From Bacillus thermozeamaize (GTDB lineage: Bacteria > Bacillota > Bacilli > ZCTH02-B2): a stretch of 64,000 bases of DNA. The stretch spans positions 1-64,000 of the forward strand of contig LZRT01000086.1 in assembly GCA_002159075.1 (NCBI GenBank), given 5' to 3'. The notes beneath the pieces were generated by a model. That model had not been told where the DNA came from and did no database searches. It was given only the letters and a program-made list of their open reading frames with translations. Made by a program: the position numbers and the translations under genes. Positions 17,067 through 28,464 of this stretch are shown here, piece after piece; within the stretch, counting starts at the first letter, position 1, and each line of letters begins with the position of its first letter.

Positions 17067-17570
17067 ATGTTATATCAGCAAACCTGCCAGTTATTGGAAT
17101 CCAGAGGCGTGACCATACAACAGATCGCGGAGATCGTGCGGCAACTCCAGCTGCCGTACAATGCAAGCCTGACGTTGGAAGAGTGTATTGAAAGCGTGGA
17201 GATGGTCCTGCGGAAACGCGAGGTGCAGTACGCCCTGTTTACAGGGATTGCGCTGGATATGTTGGCTGAGGAAAAGAAACTGCCCGAACCTCTCCAATCC
17301 ATCTTGGAAATGGATGAACCTTTGTATGGCGTGGACGAAATCCTTGCGCTCGGGATCACGAATGTCTACGGGTCGATCGGCTTGACCAGTTTTGGCTACC
17401 TGGATAAGGTCAAGATGGGCGTGATCGGCGATTTGAACCGTCACAACGCCGGGGAAATTCACGTCTTTTTGGATGATCTGGTGGCCGGCATCGCTGCCGC
17501 GGCCTCCGCGCGCCTGGCGCATCAGCAGGATGATCTCAAAACCCTGGAAACAGAGAAGAGGCTCAGCTAA
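17067..17570 (+). CDS. Phosphatidylglycerophosphatase A-family protein
   Basis: 167 residues. The C-terminal half matches the PgpA/YutG pattern: YGSIGLTSFGYLDKVKMGVI, then VFLDDLVAGIAAAASARLAH with the paired aspartates. The N-terminal 60 residues are a helical extension typical of the Bacilli members rather than of E. coli PgpA. The family dephosphorylates phosphatidylglycerophosphate; in Bacilli the role is less certain. ATG 17067 is taken for its GGGAGGA ribosome site. It begins 29 bases after dnaE and is probably cotranscribed. Confidence 0.8.
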   Translation: MLYQQTCQLLESRGVTIQQIAEIVRQLQLPYNASLTLEECIESVEMVLRKREVQYALFTGIALDMLAEEKKLPEPLQSILEMDEPLYGVDEILALGITNVYGSIGLTSFGYLDKVKMGVIGDLNRHNAGEIHVFLDDLVAGIAAAASARLAHQQDDLKTLETEKRLS

Positions 17571-17612
17571 ACCGCGGATTTTTCAGACCTTCTCGTGTCC
17601 GCTGGCGTTTTC

Positions 17613-17642
17613 TTGTCAGTCGGAGAAGGCGTATGGTATCAT
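17613..17642 (+). promoter_or_regulatory. Promoter candidate for the small gene at 17696
   Basis: TTGTCA (17613-17618), 18-base spacer, TATCAT (17637-17642). It falls in the intergenic gap after the PgpA-like gene, 53 bases before the next start. Confidence 0.5.
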
Positions 17643-17695
17643 TATTCCGAAAATGGCGCGTAGGGACATGACAAGTCAGCGAAGGAGGGCCTGGC

Positions 17696-17884
17696 ATGTG
17701 GAAGGTGATTTATGTCACCAGTGCGGAAAAACTGGCGCGCCGGATAGAAGAGGCGTTGACCCGCGAAGGGTTTTTGGCTCAGGTTCGTCCGAGCATTTCC
17801 AAGCAATATGAAATCCAGGTACCGGCATCCGAGGTGCGTGATGCGCAAGAGATCTTGAACCAGATTTTGCAAACTCCGATGTAA
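17696..17884 (+). CDS. Small conserved-looking protein of unknown function (62 aa)
   Basis: 62 residues with a strong ribosome site (GAAGGAGGG) and its own promoter candidate. The predicted pattern is strand-helix-strand-helix (VIYVTS, helix to residue 24, FLAQVRPS, YEIQVPAS, helix), reminiscent of the short DUF2007-type signal-transducing fold, but the match is by pattern only. It lies between the PgpA-like gene and accD. No cysteines, signal peptide or membrane segment. Confidence 0.65.
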   Translation: MWKVIYVTSAEKLARRIEEALTREGFLAQVRPSISKQYEIQVPASEVRDAQEILNQILQTPM

Positions 17885-18063
17885 CCGAGCATGTGTGGAT
17901 CCTGTGAGCAAATCCGATAATATATGATGAAAGATTCCTGTGATAGAATGAACGGTTGACAAGAAAGCCGCGTCGATGGAGAAAGACAGATGGCACTTAC
18001 GGGACGGGAAAGGGAAATAAGGAGTGTTTGCGTGACCAGGTCGATATGTGCGAGGTGTTTTGA

Positions 18064-18990
18064 GTGCTGAAAGATTTTTTTCCCAAAAAGCGGAAATATG
18101 CCACCTTGCCGTCAGAAACGAGAAACAGGCCGGCTGATGAGGTGAAAAAGGAAATCCCGGAAGGTCTGATGGTCAAATGCGACCTTTGCGGAACCATCAT
18201 GTACGCCAAGGAACTGGCCAAGAACTACAAGATTTGCAAGGGATGCGGATACCACTTTCCGATGAGCGCGCCGGAACGGCTTGCGATCACTCTCGATGAA
18301 GGCACGTTTGTCGAATACGATACGGATTTACGAACGACAGATCCGCTGCATTTTCCTGGTTACGAAGAGAAAGTGAAACAGACCATGGAGAAGACCGGGC
18401 TGGCGGAGGCAGTGGTGACGGGTGAAGGAAGAGTGGGCGGGATGCCGGTGGTGGTTGGCGTGATGGATTCCCGCTTCATCATGGGGAGCATGGGTTCGGT
18501 GGTTGGCGAGAAGGTGGCGCGGGCGATCGAACGGGCCCATCAACAGAAGGTTCCGCTGATCCTGTTTTCTGCCTCTGGGGGAGCGCGCATGCAGGAAGGG
18601 ATTTTCAGCCTGATGCAGATGGCGAAGACCAGCGCCGCTTTAGCCCGTTTTCACAAAGCTGGTGGATTCTTCATCTCGGTGCTCACGAACCCGACGACAG
18701 GGGGAGTATCCGCCAGCTTTTCTTCTTTGGGGGATATTAACCTGGCCGAACCAGGTGCCTTGATCGGTTTCGCCGGCCGGCGGATCATTGAACAGACGAT
18801 TCGCCAGAAACTTCCCGATGATTTTCAGACAGCAGAGTTCCTGCTGGCTCACGGCCAGCTGGATGCGGTGGTTCCCCGCAGACAGTTGCGGGACGTGCTG
18901 ATTAACCTGCTTGATCTTCATCAGCCATATGGGGTGTCCACCGTTTTTGACGAGGGGCAAGCGGAGGAAAAGGAGGTTTCCAATGTCTAG
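18064..18990 (+). CDS. accD: Acetyl-CoA carboxylase carboxyltransferase subunit beta
   Basis: 308 residues. With AccA it transfers the carboxyl group from carboxybiotin to acetyl-CoA, giving malonyl-CoA for fatty acid synthesis. An N-terminal zinc ribbon ([12 protein letters not shown]...CKGC, residues ~39-62) precedes a crotonase-fold domain with the oxyanion motif [11 protein letters not shown] and [12 protein letters not shown]. Start GTG 18064, preceded by GAGGTG. The 3' end overlaps accA by eight bases, so the two are translationally coupled. Unlike B. subtilis, no malic enzyme gene lies between dnaE and accD. Confidence 0.96.
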   Translation: MLKDFFPKKRKYATLPSETRNRPADEVKKEIPEGLMVKCDLCGTIMYAKELAKNYKICKGCGYHFPMSAPERLAITLDEGTFVEYDTDLRTTDPLHFPGYEEKVKQTMEKTGLAEAVVTGEGRVGGMPVVVGVMDSRFIMGSMGSVVGEKVARAIERAHQQKVPLILFSASGGARMQEGIFSLMQMAKTSAALARFHKAGGFFISVLTNPTTGGVSASFSSLGDINLAEPGALIGFAGRRIIEQTIRQKLPDDFQTAEFLLAHGQLDAVVPRRQLRDVLINLLDLHQPYGVSTVFDEGQAEEKEVSNV

Positions 18991-19951
18991 CGAATTGGAG
19001 TTTGAACGTCCGCTCCTCGAACTCCAAAGAAAGATTGAAGAATTGAGGCGGTTCAGCGAGGAGAAGGAATTGGATCTGTCGTCGGAACTGGAAACCCTGC
19101 GTCATAAATACCGCCAACTGGAAGAGCAAATCTATGGAAATCTGGAACCCTGGCAGAAAATGCAGCTGGCCCGCCATACGGCCCGGCCGACGACAAAAGA
19201 CTATATCGAACGGCTGTTTACCTCCTTCATTGAACTGCATGGAGACCGCCTGTACGGGGATGATCCGGCGATTATCGGCGGGATCGGCAAGTTTGAAGGA
19301 AGACCGGTGACGATAATCGGGCACCAAAAAGGGAAGGATACCAAAGAAAACATTGCGCGAAATTTTGGCATGCCACACCCCGAAGGATACCGCAAGGCGT
19401 TGCGTCTGATGCAACAGGCTGAGAAGTTTTCCCGGCCGATTATCTGCTTTATCGATACGCCGGGAGCCTATCCCGGGATGGCCGCCGAGGAGCGGGGACA
19501 GAGCGAAGCGATTGCGCGCAATCTGCGGGAGATGGCTTCTTTTACGGTACCGATCATCTGCGTGATCACGGGGGAAGGAGGCAGCGGCGGCGCTCTGGCG
19601 CTGGGAGTGGGGAATCATATCTACATGCTGGAGCACGCCATCTATTCGGTGATCTCGCCGGAAGGAGCGGCTGCCTTGTTGTGGAAGGACGCCACACAAG
19701 CCAAGCGTGCCGCGCAGACGATGAAAATCACGGCACAGGACATCTGGGAATTCGGCATCATCGACGGGATCATCCCTGAGCCCAAGGGCGGCGCCCATCG
19801 GGATGTGGACGCTCAGGCGGCTGCCATTGCCCATGTATTGCGGCGTTCCTTGGCGGAATTGGGGCAGATGAGCGGCGAGGAGCTGGTGGCCCATCGGTAC
19901 GAAAAATTCAAGGCGATTGGCCGGTTTCATACACAGGTTCACCATGCATGA
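18983..19951 (+). CDS. accA: Acetyl-CoA carboxylase carboxyltransferase subunit alpha
   Basis: 322 residues, standard AccA length. The N-terminal helical region ([20 protein letters not shown]) is followed by the crotonase-fold core with [20 protein letters not shown] and [17 protein letters not shown] 18983, inside the end of accD, has AAGGAGG eight bases upstream. Order accD-accA-pfkA-pyk is the B. subtilis order and links malonyl-CoA supply with lower glycolysis. Confidence 0.96.
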   Translation: MSSELEFERPLLELQRKIEELRRFSEEKELDLSSELETLRHKYRQLEEQIYGNLEPWQKMQLARHTARPTTKDYIERLFTSFIELHGDRLYGDDPAIIGGIGKFEGRPVTIIGHQKGKDTKENIARNFGMPHPEGYRKALRLMQQAEKFSRPIICFIDTPGAYPGMAAEERGQSEAIARNLREMASFTVPIICVITGEGGSGGALALGVGNHIYMLEHAIYSVISPEGAAALLWKDATQAKRAAQTMKITAQDIWEFGIIDGIIPEPKGGAHRDVDAQAAAIAHVLRRSLAELGQMSGEELVAHRYEKFKAIGRFHTQVHHA

Positions 19952-20935
<984 letters not shown>

Positions 20936-20967
20936 AGCACTGCCATCTCGTGAAAGGAGTCACTGTC

Positions 20968-22719
20968 ATGCGGAAGACCAAGATCGTCTGCACCATCGGC
21001 CCAGCATGCGAAGACCTGGACAAGCTGAAACAATTGATCAAAGCGGGGATGAATATCGCGAGGCTCAACTTATCCCATGGCACTCACCAGGAACATCGGG
21101 AACGGATTGCCCGGATCCGGCAGGCCGCAAAAGAATTGGGCAAGACGGTCGGCATTCTGCTGGATACCAAGGGCCCCGAAATCCGGACCGGCATCCTGGA
21201 ATCGGGGGAAGTGGAACTCCGCGAGGGCCAGCTCTTTACCCTGACGACCGAGGAGGTCCTGGGCAATGCGGAGCGGGTCAGCGTCAGTTATTCCGGCCTG
21301 GTGAACGAGCTTCGCCCTGGCGATACGGTTTTGTTGGACGATGGATTGATCGGTCTGGAAGTGGTGTCGGTACAGGGGACAGAGATTCGCTGCCGCGTCA
21401 AGAACAACGGCAAGCTCCGGGATCGCAAGGGAGTAAATGTTCCCGGCGTCTCCATTGGATTGCCCGGGATTACCGAGAAGGATGCCGCCGATATCCGTTT
21501 CGGTGTGGAACAGGGCGTCGATTTTATCGCGGCCTCATTTGTCCGCAAGCCGGGAGACATCCTGGAGATCCACGAAATTCTCGAACAGATGGGCGCGGAC
21601 ATTCCGGTCATTGCCAAAATTGAGAGCCGCGAAGGGGTGCAGAATCTTGACGCCATCTTGGAGGTGGCGGATGGCCTCATGGTCGCGCGGGGGGATCTTG
21701 GGGTTGAGATTCCCGTCGAAGAGGTTCCACTCCTGCAAAAAGAAATGATCAGCAAATGCAACAAAGTGGGCAAACCAGTGATTACCGCCACGCAAATGCT
21801 TGATTCGATGCAGCGCAATCCCCGCCCGACCCGCGCTGAGACAACGGATGTGGCCAATGCCATCCTGGATGGAACGGACGCCGTGATGCTCTCCGGGGAA
21901 ACAGCCGCCGGCAATTATCCGGTAGAAGCGGTCCGAATGATGGCCAAAATCGCCGAGACGACGGAAAAAGCGCTCGCTTATCGGGACATCTTCCGCATGC
22001 GCAGCGAAAACGGGCAAAACACGATAACCGACCTGATCGGCCAGGCGGTGGCCGGGACGGCTCTGGAACTGAAGGTAGCGGCAATCATCACACCGACCGA
22101 AAGCGGGTATACGGCACGGATGATCTCCAAGTATCGCCCGGCCAGCCCGATCGTGGCGGTGACCTATAATGAACAAACGCTCCGCCGACTGACCCTTTCC
22201 TGGGGTGTGATGCCCATATTGGGGGATAAAGCCCAGTCCATCGACAAAATGCTGAACTCTGCCGTGGACCGGGCCCTGCAGGAAGGGTACATCAGTTATG
22301 GCGATCTGGTGGTCATCACGGCAGGCGTTCCGATCGGGCAGGTCGGCACGACCAACATGATGAAAATCCATGTGGTCGGCGACATCATCGCTCGCGGTCA
22401 GGGAATCGGACACCAAGTGGTGACGGGCCGCATCGTGAAAGGGGAAACCGTGGAAGAGATCTTGGAAAAAATGGCTCCCAACTCCATCCTCGTGACCCGA
22501 AGCACCGATCGGGATATGATGCCGGCGATGGAGAAAGCGTCTGCCATCATCACCGAACAAGGGGGCCTTACCTCACATGCGGCCATTGTCGGATTGGAAT
22601 TGGGGATTCCGGTCATCGTAGGGGTCCAGAATGCCATGCAACAGTTGGAGGACGGGATGGAGATCACGGTTGATACGGAACGTGGGTACATCTACAGCGG
22701 CAAGGCCACGGTCCTGTAG
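20968..22719 (+). CDS. pyk: Pyruvate kinase with C-terminal PEP-utilising domain
   Basis: 583 residues. The first ~470 are pyruvate kinase ([37 protein letters not shown] with the catalytic region, ATQMLDSM). The last ~110 are the extra PEP-utilising-enzyme mobile domain of Bacillus and Geobacillus enzymes, with [18 protein letters not shown]. That domain holds the TSHA motif but serves a structural or allosteric role in characterised members. ATG 20968 has AAAGGAG upstream. It follows pfkA by 32 bases. Confidence 0.96.
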   Translation: MRKTKIVCTIGPACEDLDKLKQLIKAGMNIARLNLSHGTHQEHRERIARIRQAAKELGKTVGILLDTKGPEIRTGILESGEVELREGQLFTLTTEEVLGNAERVSVSYSGLVNELRPGDTVLLDDGLIGLEVVSVQGTEIRCRVKNNGKLRDRKGVNVPGVSIGLPGITEKDAADIRFGVEQGVDFIAASFVRKPGDILEIHEILEQMGADIPVIAKIESREGVQNLDAILEVADGLMVARGDLGVEIPVEEVPLLQKEMISKCNKVGKPVITATQMLDSMQRNPRPTRAETTDVANAILDGTDAVMLSGETAAGNYPVEAVRMMAKIAETTEKALAYRDIFRMRSENGQNTITDLIGQAVAGTALELKVAAIITPTESGYTARMISKYRPASPIVAVTYNEQTLRRLTLSWGVMPILGDKAQSIDKMLNSAVDRALQEGYISYGDLVVITAGVPIGQVGTTNMMKIHVVGDIIARGQGIGHQVVTGRIVKGETVEEILEKMAPNSILVTRSTDRDMMPAMEKASAIITEQGGLTSHAAIVGLELGIPVIVGVQNAMQQLEDGMEITVDTERGYIYSGKATVL

Positions 22720-22737
22720 GAGAGGAGGAAACGGGAG

Positions 22738-23181
22738 ATGTCAGCAACGACCGAGGTTCGCCTGGCCGTCCGGTATCAAGAGACGGATCAAATGGCCATC
22801 GTTTACCATGCCAACTACCTCGTCTGGTTTGAAATCGGACGAACCGATTTTGTCAAGCAGGTGACAGGAATGGGATACCCCGATTTGGAAAAGCAGTACG
22901 GTGTCCTGCTGCCTGTCATCCACGTGGAGGCCGATTACCACGCTCCAGCCCGCTACGGGGACGCGATTCTGGTGCGCACGAGGATGGTCCAGTTCTCCCG
23001 CGTGCGCATTCATTTTGCCTATGAAGTGTTGCGGGAAGTGGACGGAAAAGGGGAGGAGCTCTTGGTTACCGGCCAAACCCATCATGCCTGGGTGAACCGG
23101 GAGCTGAAGCCCCTGCGCCTCGATCGCCATGCACCTGCGTTTTTTTCGCGTTTGCAGGAGGCGATGGCGCAGCAGCCCTGA
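22738..23181 (+). CDS. Acyl-CoA thioesterase (YbgC/4HBT hotdog family)
   Basis: 147-residue single hotdog domain. VRYQETDQMAIVYHANYLVWFE is the YbgC/4-hydroxybenzoyl-CoA thioesterase active-site segment with the catalytic aspartate. GAGGAGGAAACGGGAG precedes ATG 22738. It is 18 bases after pyk, probably the last gene of the acc-pfk-pyk transcript, and converges with ytvI. The acyl-CoA substrate is not evident. Confidence 0.85.
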   Translation: MSATTEVRLAVRYQETDQMAIVYHANYLVWFEIGRTDFVKQVTGMGYPDLEKQYGVLLPVIHVEADYHAPARYGDAILVRTRMVQFSRVRIHFAYEVLREVDGKGEELLVTGQTHHAWVNRELKPLRLDRHAPAFFSRLQEAMAQQP

Positions 23182-23219
23182 TGGTCTGTCCGGCTGTCTG
23201 TCCGGCTTCGGCAACCGCG

Positions 23220-24344
23220 CTATTCCGAGTGAAGCGGCCGGGTAATGTAAGACCATAAATCCCGGAACACGTTGGCTTTATACAGGGAGACCAGGACCAC
23301 CAAAACCACCGGACCGATCAGGGCCCCCGCCACGCCGAACACCTGAATTCCCACATACAGAGCGATAAGGGTCAGCAGCGGATCAAGCCCCACGTTGTCG
23401 CCGACGATTTTAGGCTCCAGCAGTTGACGGGCGATGGCGATGATCAGGTACAAAATCCCCAGGGCGATCCCGAGTTTGTAATCGCCGATGATCAGGCAGT
23501 AAACGGCCCATGGGATCAGAATGGTGCCCACGCCTAAGTAGGGCAGCAGATCGAAGAGGGCCATGACCAACCCTATCGTAATGGCGTATTCCACGCCCAA
23601 AATCATCAGGTAAAAGACGACCAGGGCCCCGGTCACGCTGATCAGGATCGCCTGGGCCCAGATGAACCCAAAGGCCGCTTTGCGCAGATACCCCCAGATC
23701 AACTTGCTGCTTTCAGCCATCTTTTGCGGCATCATCCGAATGATCCCGTTCCTGATTCGATACCAGTCCTTGCTGATAAACAGGGCTGCCGCGAAGGAGA
23801 TGATGAGCAGCAGGGCGGTGGATGGCAGCGCGGTGAAGAAACCCAGCAACCCGTTGAGCAGAAAGACAAACAATTTCGTAGCCGCCTGTGTGGTATAATC
23901 AATGCCGGAACGGATCGTTTCTGTAATTTTTTCCTGGTAGATCGGATCTAGGCTGGCGACGATGTTTTCCATTTGGTTGAACAGGTTGAGGACGATTTCC
24001 TGCGTGAGAAAGTGGCTGAGATAGGCCTGGACCTGATTCAGGTAGACGGGCAGAATGTTGATCAGTTGGGTCAGCTCAATGATGATCTTGGCCGTCAGAA
24101 AGGTAAACAGCGTGATGACCAGGAGGATAAACAGCCCCAGCGTCAGCATGACCGCCAGCATTCTGGGCATTTTTGCCTTCTTTTCTAAAAAGTTGACGAT
24201 CGGATTAATGATTAACGCGATAAGCCAGGCAATAATAAATGGTGATACGAGCGGCAGTAGCCATCGCAACAGAAAGAAAAGTCCAATGATGGAAACCAGG
24301 ACAATTAGCAGCCGAAGAAGCACCTGTGCTTGTGTTTTGGACAA
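23220..24344 (-). CDS. ytvI: Sporulation integral membrane protein YtvI (AI-2E transporter family)
   Basis: 374 residues from TTG 24344-24342, preceded by GGGGAGG at nine bases; the ATG 39 bases upstream has no ribosome site. Length agrees with B. subtilis YtvI (about 371). Seven to eight membrane segments are visible, with an N-terminal hairpin, a central soluble helical stretch (~90-150) and the family glycine/proline segments FGVAGALIGPVVLVVLVSLY near the end. Location next to citZ is as in B. subtilis. Confidence 0.88.
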   Translation of the reverse strand: MSKTQAQVLLRLLIVLVSIIGLFFLLRWLLPLVSPFIIAWLIALIINPIVNFLEKKAKMPRMLAVMLTLGLFILLVITLFTFLTAKIIIELTQLINILPVYLNQVQAYLSHFLTQEIVLNLFNQMENIVASLDPIYQEKITETIRSGIDYTTQAATKLFVFLLNGLLGFFTALPSTALLLIISFAAALFISKDWYRIRNGIIRMMPQKMAESSKLIWGYLRKAAFGFIWAQAILISVTGALVVFYLMILGVEYAITIGLVMALFDLLPYLGVGTILIPWAVYCLIIGDYKLGIALGILYLIIAIARQLLEPKIVGDNVGLDPLLTLIALYVGIQVFGVAGALIGPVVLVVLVSLYKANVFRDLWSYITRPLHSE

Positions 24345-24463
24345 AATGGTTTTCCTCCCCAACGTTGCGTCCATCATTTGCAATCTTCTATTTTTAAGAT
24401 GGGAAAATTGTACTTCATTTTCGCGTAAATCTCAATTCAATCCTTTCATGGACCATTTCCGGC

Positions 24464-24522
24464 CGGGAATCGTTCACAAAACTAGTTTTTTAATTTATAA
24501 TTAACAAAGGAAAACGTTCACT
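24464..24522 (+). promoter_or_regulatory. Two cre-like elements upstream of citZ
   Basis: AGGAAAACGTTCACT (24508-24522) fits the CcpA cre consensus WTGNAANCGNWNNCW with one mismatch. CGGGAATCGTTCACA (24464-24478) fits with two. Their CG centres are 44 bases apart, about four helical turns. citZ in B. subtilis is under carbon catabolite control, so function is plausible. The AT-rich stretch between them probably contains the promoter. Confidence 0.5.
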
Positions 24523-24591
24523 TTATTCGCTGCATTTTAAAGTACCTTCAGAGAATTTTAACAAAGAATCACATGAGAAAGGAAGGATAGG

Positions 24592-25707
24592 ATGGCTGCG
24601 ACCCAAGGCCTAGAAGGCGTGGTAGCTGCTCAATCGTCCATCAGTTCGATCATTGATGATACCCTGACCTATCGGGGGATCAATATCGACGATTTGGCAG
24701 AAAACGCCTGTTTTGAAGAAGTGGTATACCTGCTGTGGCATGGCAAACTGCCCAATCGCACCGAATTGGAACAGCTTCAGCAAGCGCTCAGGGAGAATGC
24801 GGCCCTGCCACCGGAAGTGTTGGCCCAACTGAAAGCGTATCCGAAAACGGCCGCACCTATGGAAATATTGCGAACGGCCGTCTCGGCGTTGGGAATGTAC
24901 GACCCTGAGGCAGGAGACAATACACAGGAAGCCAATCTCAGGAAGGCCATTCGCCTTACGGCGCGGATTTCCACCATTGTGGCGGCGATCCACCGGGTTC
25001 GTCAAGGGTTGGAACCGGTTGCACCCCACCCGGAATACGGATTTGCGCAAAATTTCCTGTACATGTTGAATGGCGAGGCGCCTTCTGAAGTGGCCATTCG
25101 GGCATTTGACAAAGCCCTTGTCCTTCACGCCGATCACGAGTTCAATGCGTCTACCTTTGCGGCGCGCGTGACAGTGGCCACCCTTTCTGACATTTACTCC
25201 GGGGTGGTTTCGGCCATTGGCGCACTGAAGGGTCCTCTGCATGGGGGAGCCAACGAACAGGTCATGAGGATGCTGGAAGAGATCGGCACTCCGGAGCGGA
25301 TTGAGGCCTACATACAGGACAAGTTCAACAAGAAAGAGAAGATCATGGGCTTTGGCCACCGCGTCTATCGGAAAGGGGATCCGAGGGCCAAACACCTTCA
25401 TGAGATGTCGAGGGAACTGGCGAAACTGAAGAATGATCCGAAATGGTTTGAAATGTCGGAGAAAATCGAGGCCATTGTGGTCAAAGAAAAGGGATTGCCC
25501 CCCAATGTTGACTTTTACTCCGCTTCCACTTATACGTACTTGGGTATCCCGAAAGAACTGTTTACGCCAATTTTTGCCGTCAGCCGGGTATCGGGCTGGA
25601 CTGCGCACATTCTGGAGCAGTATGCAAACAACCGCTTGATCCGGCCACGCGCGGAGTATGTGGGACCGACCAAGGCTTCTTACATTCCTCTGGATCAAAG
25701 GGATTAA
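24592..25707 (+). CDS. citZ: Citrate synthase
   Basis: 371-residue bacterial-type citrate synthase, condensing oxaloacetate and acetyl-CoA. Catalytic segments: LHADHEFNAST (first histidine), GPLHGGANE (second), and GFGHRVYRKGDPRA with substrate-binding Arg/His. ATG 24592 follows GGAAGGATAGG. It heads the citZ-icd-mdh cluster, as in B. subtilis, where the three give citrate, 2-oxoglutarate and oxaloacetate steps. The 230-base gap before icd contains a hairpin that may attenuate read-through. Confidence 0.96.
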   Translation: MAATQGLEGVVAAQSSISSIIDDTLTYRGINIDDLAENACFEEVVYLLWHGKLPNRTELEQLQQALRENAALPPEVLAQLKAYPKTAAPMEILRTAVSALGMYDPEAGDNTQEANLRKAIRLTARISTIVAAIHRVRQGLEPVAPHPEYGFAQNFLYMLNGEAPSEVAIRAFDKALVLHADHEFNASTFAARVTVATLSDIYSGVVSAIGALKGPLHGGANEQVMRMLEEIGTPERIEAYIQDKFNKKEKIMGFGHRVYRKGDPRAKHLHEMSRELAKLKNDPKWFEMSEKIEAIVVKEKGLPPNVDFYSASTYTYLGIPKELFTPIFAVSRVSGWTAHILEQYANNRLIRPRAEYVGPTKASYIPLDQRD

Positions 25708-25735
25708 ATCAAGTAAGATAAAAAAGGTGAGTGCA

Positions 25736-25764
25736 GCCCATCAAAGCGTCTGCTTTTGGTGGGC
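25736..25764 (+). terminator. Hairpin between citZ and icd, possible attenuator
   Basis: GCCCATCAAAGC pairs with GCTTTTGGTGGGC around a 4-base loop with one bulge and a few G-T pairs, followed by CCTTTTGG. The weak T-run suggests partial termination, which would let citZ be made in excess of icd and mdh. The rest of the 230-base gap shows no gene. Confidence 0.5.
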
Positions 25765-25938
25765 CCTTTTGGTGGGCCTTGAAATGTACAGATAAACTGG
25801 GGTAAAAAGGGTAGCAAAAGGTCAGCAGAAAAAATTTGCAGAGAATCGAGAGCAAAAGCAGAGAACCGAAAGCAAAATGGGTAGAGGTTGGGGTAAGGAG
25901 TTTGCTGTTGAGGCCAATCAGCAAAGGAGGGTGCAAGG

Positions 25939-27234
25939 ATGTCCATTTTTAAAAAGTTTGACATGCCGGCAGAGGGCGAGAAGATTCAGGTAAAGGACGG
26001 AAAGCTGCACGTCCCCGATCACCCGATTATTCCCTTCATTGAGGGAGACGGTACGGGTCCGGACATCTGGGCTGCTGCTTCCCGCGTGCTGGATGAAGCG
26101 GTTAAGAAGGCATATCGCGGCCAGAGAAAGATCGCCTGGTACGAAGTTTACGCGGGTGAAAAAGCCTATCAGAAGTATGGCGAATGGCTGCCGGAGGACA
26201 CATTGACTGCCCTGCGGGAATACATAGTCAGCATCAAAGGGCCTTTGACGACACCGGTCGGCGGTGGCATCCGTTCGCTGAACGTGGCATTGCGGCAGGA
26301 GCTGGATCTCTATGTATGCCTCCGGCCCGTGCGTTACTTCAGTGGTGTGCCGTCGCCGGTCAAGCGGCCAGAACTGGTAGATATGGTCATTTTCCGCGAA
26401 AACACGGAAGACATTTACGCGGGTGTCGAGTGGGCGGAAGGAACACCTGAAGTGCAAAAGCTGATCCGTTTCCTGCAGGAGGAGATGGGGGTTACCAAGA
26501 TTCGTTTTCCGGAAACATCCGGGATCGGGATCAAGCCGGTTTCCAAAGAAGGCACTTACCGGCTGGTTCGCGCCGCGGTTGAGTATGCGCTCAAAAGAGG
26601 CCGGAAAAGCGTCACGCTGGTCCACAAGGGCAATATCATGAAGTTTACAGAGGGCGCGTTTAAAAACTGGGGATATGAAGTGGCCGAGAAAGAATACGGG
26701 GATCGCGTATTCACGTGGGCGCAGTACGACAAGATTAAGGCCGAACAGGGCGTAGAGGCGGCGAATCGGGCGCAGGCCGATGCGGAAGCGGCCGGAAAAC
26801 TGATCATCAAGGATGTCATTGCGGATGCGTTTTTGCAACAAATCCTCACACGCCCGGCTGAATACGATGTGATCGCGACGTTGAACCTCAACGGCGACTA
26901 CATCTCGGACGCGTTGGCGGCACAGGTGGGGGGCATTGGAATCGCGCCAGGCGCCAACATCAATTATGTGACCGGGCATGCCGTGTTTGAGGCAACCCAT
27001 GGAACGGCTCCCAAGTATGCCGGGCTGGACAAGGTCAACCCAGGCTCCGTTCTGCTCTCTGGCGTGATGATGCTGGAGCATCTGGGGTGGCAAGAGGCGG
27101 CTGACATGATCATCCGTGCTATGGAAAAGACGATCAGCCAGAAGATCGTGACGTACGATTTTGCCCGGTTGATGGACGGAGCCACCGAGGTGAAGACATC
27201 CGAGTTTGCGGATCACCTGATCAAAAACCTGTAA
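25939..27234 (+). CDS. icd: Isocitrate dehydrogenase (NADP-dependent)
   Basis: 431 residues. It oxidatively decarboxylates isocitrate to 2-oxoglutarate. [20 protein letters not shown] holds the substrate serine and arginines (the serine that is phosphorylated in E. coli); [14 protein letters not shown] and [18 protein letters not shown] complete the active site, and [19 protein letters not shown] binds the cofactor. ATG 25939 is preceded by AAAGGAGG. Confidence 0.96.
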   Translation: MSIFKKFDMPAEGEKIQVKDGKLHVPDHPIIPFIEGDGTGPDIWAAASRVLDEAVKKAYRGQRKIAWYEVYAGEKAYQKYGEWLPEDTLTALREYIVSIKGPLTTPVGGGIRSLNVALRQELDLYVCLRPVRYFSGVPSPVKRPELVDMVIFRENTEDIYAGVEWAEGTPEVQKLIRFLQEEMGVTKIRFPETSGIGIKPVSKEGTYRLVRAAVEYALKRGRKSVTLVHKGNIMKFTEGAFKNWGYEVAEKEYGDRVFTWAQYDKIKAEQGVEAANRAQADAEAAGKLIIKDVIADAFLQQILTRPAEYDVIATLNLNGDYISDALAAQVGGIGIAPGANINYVTGHAVFEATHGTAPKYAGLDKVNPGSVLLSGVMMLEHLGWQEAADMIIRAMEKTISQKIVTYDFARLMDGATEVKTSEFADHLIKNL

Positions 27235-27354
27235 GGCATCCTCTGTCCTATATGAACCAGCCATGCGGACATACCTGATCATCCAGCCATCGTGAGATAT
27301 TGCGACCGGTGACTCAACGGAAAGCAAAGAAAAAGCGGGAGGCGTATAAACGTC

Positions 27355-28293
27355 ATGGCGATGAAACGGAAAAAAATCAGTGTGATCGGGGCGGGCTTTA
27401 CCGGGGCGACAACGGCGCTCATGCTGGCGCAGAAAGAACTGGGAGATATCGTATTGGTGGACATTCCCCAGCTGGAAAACCCGACCAAGGGCAAGGCGCT
27501 TGACATGTTGGAGGCCGGTCCTGTTCAAGGTTTTGACGCCAATATCGTCGGAACCAGCCATTACGAAGAGACAGCCGGCTCCGACCTCGTGATCATCACA
27601 GCGGGTGTGGCAAGAAAACCTGGGATGAGCCGTGATGATCTGGTCAATACCAATGCCGGCATTGTGCGTTCCGTTGCAGAGCAGGTGGCGAAGCATTCGC
27701 CTGAGGCAATCGTCCTCGTCCTTTCGAATCCGGTGGATGCGATGACCTACGTCGCCTTCAAGACGACCGGTTTTCCGAAAAACAGGGTCATCGGTCAATC
27801 GGGTGTGCTGGATACGGCCCGCTTCCGGACGTTTGTCGCGCAGGCGCTGAACGTTTCGGTGGAGGATGTGACCGGTTTTGTGCTGGGGGGGCACGGTGAT
27901 GATATGGTTCCCCTCATCAGATATTCCTACGTGGGAGGCATTCCTCTGGAAAAATGGCTGCCAAAGGATCAGCTGGAAGCCATCGTGGAGCGGACACGCA
28001 AAGGCGGCGGCGAAATCGTCAACCTGCTCGGAACGGGCAGCGCCTACTATGCTCCGGCTGCCTCGCTCGTGCAAATGGCTGAGGCGATTCTCAAGGACAA
28101 AAAGCGGATCCTCCCTGCGATTGCCTACCTGGATGGCGAGTACGGGTACAACGACATCTACCTCGGTGTGCCGACCATCCTCGGCGGCAATGGCATCGAG
28201 CGGGTCATCGAGCTGGAACTGACGCCGGAAGAAAAAGCTGCGCTGGACAAGTCGGCCCAGTCGGTGGAAAACCTGCTCAAGATGCTGCGTTAG
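27355..28293 (+). CDS. mdh: Malate dehydrogenase (LDH-like type)
   Basis: 312 residues. Rossmann motif [12 protein letters not shown], malate-specific arginine in [14 protein letters not shown], catalytic [21 protein letters not shown] 27355 is used; the ATG two codons later is equally possible since the ribosome site (GGGAGG) is 12 bases before the first. It is followed by a strong terminator that closes the citZ-icd-mdh cluster. Confidence 0.95.
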   Translation: MAMKRKKISVIGAGFTGATTALMLAQKELGDIVLVDIPQLENPTKGKALDMLEAGPVQGFDANIVGTSHYEETAGSDLVIITAGVARKPGMSRDDLVNTNAGIVRSVAEQVAKHSPEAIVLVLSNPVDAMTYVAFKTTGFPKNRVIGQSGVLDTARFRTFVAQALNVSVEDVTGFVLGGHGDDMVPLIRYSYVGGIPLEKWLPKDQLEAIVERTRKGGGEIVNLLGTGSAYYAPAASLVQMAEAILKDKKRILPAIAYLDGEYGYNDIYLGVPTILGGNGIERVIELELTPEEKAALDKSAQSVENLLKMLR

Positions 28294-28329
28294 GCAATCT
28301 AGGCATCCACATCAGACATCATGGTCAGA

Positions 28330-28358
28330 CGGCGGACATTGGATTCCGCCGCTTTTTG
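28330..28358 (+). terminator. Intrinsic terminator after mdh
   Basis: CGGCGGA-N7-TTCCGCCG stem followed by CTTTTTGTTT. Confidence 0.88.
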
Positions 28359-28391
28359 TTTCTTCCTCCCTTGTTGTATTCCCATGGCAAC

Positions 28392-28419
28392 TTGTTTAAG
28401 ATCAAATCAAAGATAGAAT
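28392..28419 (+). promoter_or_regulatory. Promoter candidate for phoP-phoR
   Basis: TTGTTT (28392-28397), 16-base spacer, TAGAAT (28414-28419), located after the mdh terminator and 46 bases before the phoP start. Confidence 0.5.
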
Positions 28420-28464
28420 TGAGAACAGGTGAAAACAGGGTACAGGGAAAAAGGAGGAGCAAGG

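Noticed and set aside
25918-28074. 718-codon open frame antisense to icd and mdh
   Set aside because: It is a shadow of the third-position GC bias of icd and mdh; the sense products are certain and the antisense translation is low-complexity, rich in His and Arg.
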